A stretch of 6,558 bases of DNA, from contig DHKB01000008.1 of NCBI GenBank assembly GCA_002407045.1, positions 1-6,558 on the forward strand. Reading direction: 5' to 3'. The stretch is from Candidatus Bruticola papionis. GTDB lineage: Bacteria > Vulcanimicrobiota > Xenobia > Xenobiales > Xenobiaceae. Below the pieces are notes generated by a model. The model saw nothing but the letters and a program-made list of their open reading frames with translations. It ran no database searches and was not told where the DNA came from. How positions within the stretch are numbered: the first letter of the stretch is position 1; each line of letters starts with the position of its first letter. The position numbers and the translations under genes were made by a program. This document shows, piece after piece, positions 5,492 to 6,558 of the stretch.

Positions 5492-6558
5492 TTGAGCACA
5501 GCTATCAATTCCGACCTCACTGACCGCAGTAAACGCTGGGTTGTGGGTATAGATTTGGGAACCACCAATTCAGCTATGTCCTGTCTTCCTTTACAGGAAG
5601 AAGCCAATTTAGAGAGCGTTTCTATTACCCAACGCATTTCCGAAAATCAAGTAAGTCGCTTGCCCACTCTGCCGAGCTTCCTCTACTTACCTGGCGAACA
5701 TGAAATGCCTTTACATGCTATGGAACTACCCTGGAATCAGGAGTTGGATTATGCTGTAGGTGCTTTCGCCCGCACTCAGAGCGCCAAAATACCCGGTCGT
5801 GTAGTTAGTTCTGCTAAGTCTTGGTTGGCTCATCGTCGCGCCGAGCCAGGTGAAGCTATTTTGCCTTGGGAAGCTGTTAAAGAAGGACGCAAGGTTAGTG
5901 CCATTGAGGCTTCGCGCCGTTATTTGGCCCATATGCGCGACTCTTGGGATTACGATCACCCCGAACACCCTTTAGCTTTACAAGAATTGGTCTTAACCGT
6001 CCCCGCCTCTTTTGACGAAATAGCTCGCGATTTAACTATAGAAGCTGCCGATCGTGCCGGTTTAGAAAATGTCACCCTTTTAGAAGAACCACAAGCTGCC
6101 TTCTATACTTGGTTATGGCCTAGGCGTAAAACTTGGCGCCACAATTTGTCTGGCGTCAACGAAATTTTAATTTGCGATATCGGCGGCGGCACTTGTGACT
6201 TTACAGCTATAAAAATTGATGAGGATGGTTTGCGCCGTATTGCTGTAGGTGATCACTTAATGCTTGGCGGTGACAATTTAGATATTGCTATTGCCAGATT
6301 GTGCGAAGCTAGATTGGGCGTTAAGCTCAATTTGTTGCAATGGGGCGTCTTACAACAGCAATGCCGCCAAGCTAAAGAAAAGCTCTTGGGCGCCAATCCT
6401 CCAGAATCGTGTTCAGTAATTACTCCCGGCGTCGGCTCCAAACTTATTGACAGCGCTTTACAAACAGAAGTCAGCCGCCAAGAAATCCAAGAGCTGATTC
6501 TGAATGGTTTTTTCCCCGAAGTTCCCTTTACAGAGCCCATATCTAACGATCACAAAGT
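5492..6558 (+). CDS. Non-canonical Hsp70-family ATPase (3' end outside window)
   Basis: The frame is open for 355 codons to the window edge. It begins at TTG 5492 with AAGGAG (5480-5485) six bases upstream. The first in-frame ATG comes at residue 29, after the essential nucleotide loop, so TTG is the likely start. The Hsp70/actin-type ATPase signatures are clear: GIDLGTTNS (19-27, phosphate loop 1), VLTVPASFDE (167-176), EEPQAAF (about 205-211), DIGGGTCDF (229-237, phosphate loop 2) and GGDNLD (259-264). It is not DnaK. The segment with SSAKSWLAHRR, AILPWEA and ASRRYLAHMRDSW matches what I recall of a divergent group of large Hsp70 proteins, often with a DUF3731-type C-terminus and sometimes next to a DUF2760 gene. 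The substrate-binding part is not in the window, so client and partners are unknown. It lies 97 bases after the protease, on the same strand. Confidence 0.9.
   Translation, partial: MSTAINSDLTDRSKRWVVGIDLGTTNSAMSCLPLQEEANLESVSITQRISENQVSRLPTLPSFLYLPGEHEMPLHAMELPWNQELDYAVGAFARTQSAKIPGRVVSSAKSWLAHRRAEPGEAILPWEAVKEGRKVSAIEASRRYLAHMRDSWDYDHPEHPLALQELVLTVPASFDEIARDLTIEAADRAGLENVTLLEEPQAAFYTWLWPRRKTWRHNLSGVNEILICDIGGGTCDFTAIKIDEDGLRRIAVGDHLMLGGDNLDIAIARLCEARLGVKLNLLQWGVLQQQCRQAKEKLLGANPPESCSVITPGVGSKLIDSALQTEVSRQEIQELILNGFFPEVPFTEPISNDHK

Noticed and set aside
1..6558. CRISPR arrays, insertion sequences, attachment sites, tRNA or rRNA genes
   Set aside because: I saw no spaced direct repeats, transposase or integrase motifs, tRNA cloverleaf or rRNA sequence.

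Overview
This window looks like ordinary bacterial chromosome with about five genes, mostly on the + strand. It contains no insertion sequence, phage gene, CRISPR array, tRNA or rRNA that I can recognise. Base composition and codon use look uniform, with no obvious transferred block. The S21 protein carries the KPSVRRKKK-type tail seen in Gram-positive and cyanobacterial lineages, and the promoters are of housekeeping sigma-70 type. I would guess a cyanobacteria-related, non-photosynthetic lineage (Vampirovibrionia/'Melainabacteria' type). That placement is a weak inference from the mix of genes, not a demonstrated assignment.

Layout: (1) bases 3-47 are the Lys/Arg/Ala-rich tail of an unidentified + strand gene. 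(2) 179-2746 encodes a large phosphoglucomutase/phosphomannomutase-family protein with a Sec signal peptide and all four catalytic loops; its leader can fold over its ribosome binding site, and it ends at a strong intrinsic terminator (2768-2808). (3) A near-consensus promoter (2851-2879) drives a leader with a perfect hairpin, then rpsU (ribosomal protein S21, 2974-3147). (4) rpsU converges on ung (uracil-DNA glycosylase, 3267-3947, - strand) across an intergenic segment holding two terminators whose stems can also pair with one another. (5) ung diverges from a subtilisin-like serine protease (4057-5394) across about 110 bases that hold a promoter and two inverted repeats. (6) After the protease comes a structured 97-base spacer with terminator-like stems abutting the next ribosome binding site. 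It leads into an Hsp70-family ATPase that starts at TTG 5492 and runs off the window.

rpsU and ung are standard housekeeping genes. The less ordinary elements are the apparently exported phosphohexomutase, the subtilase with a prodomain but no signal peptide, and the placement of that protease directly before a non-canonical Hsp70, with a possible attenuator between them. If the last two work together, they would form a cytosolic chaperone-protease pair. Adjacency is the only evidence for this.
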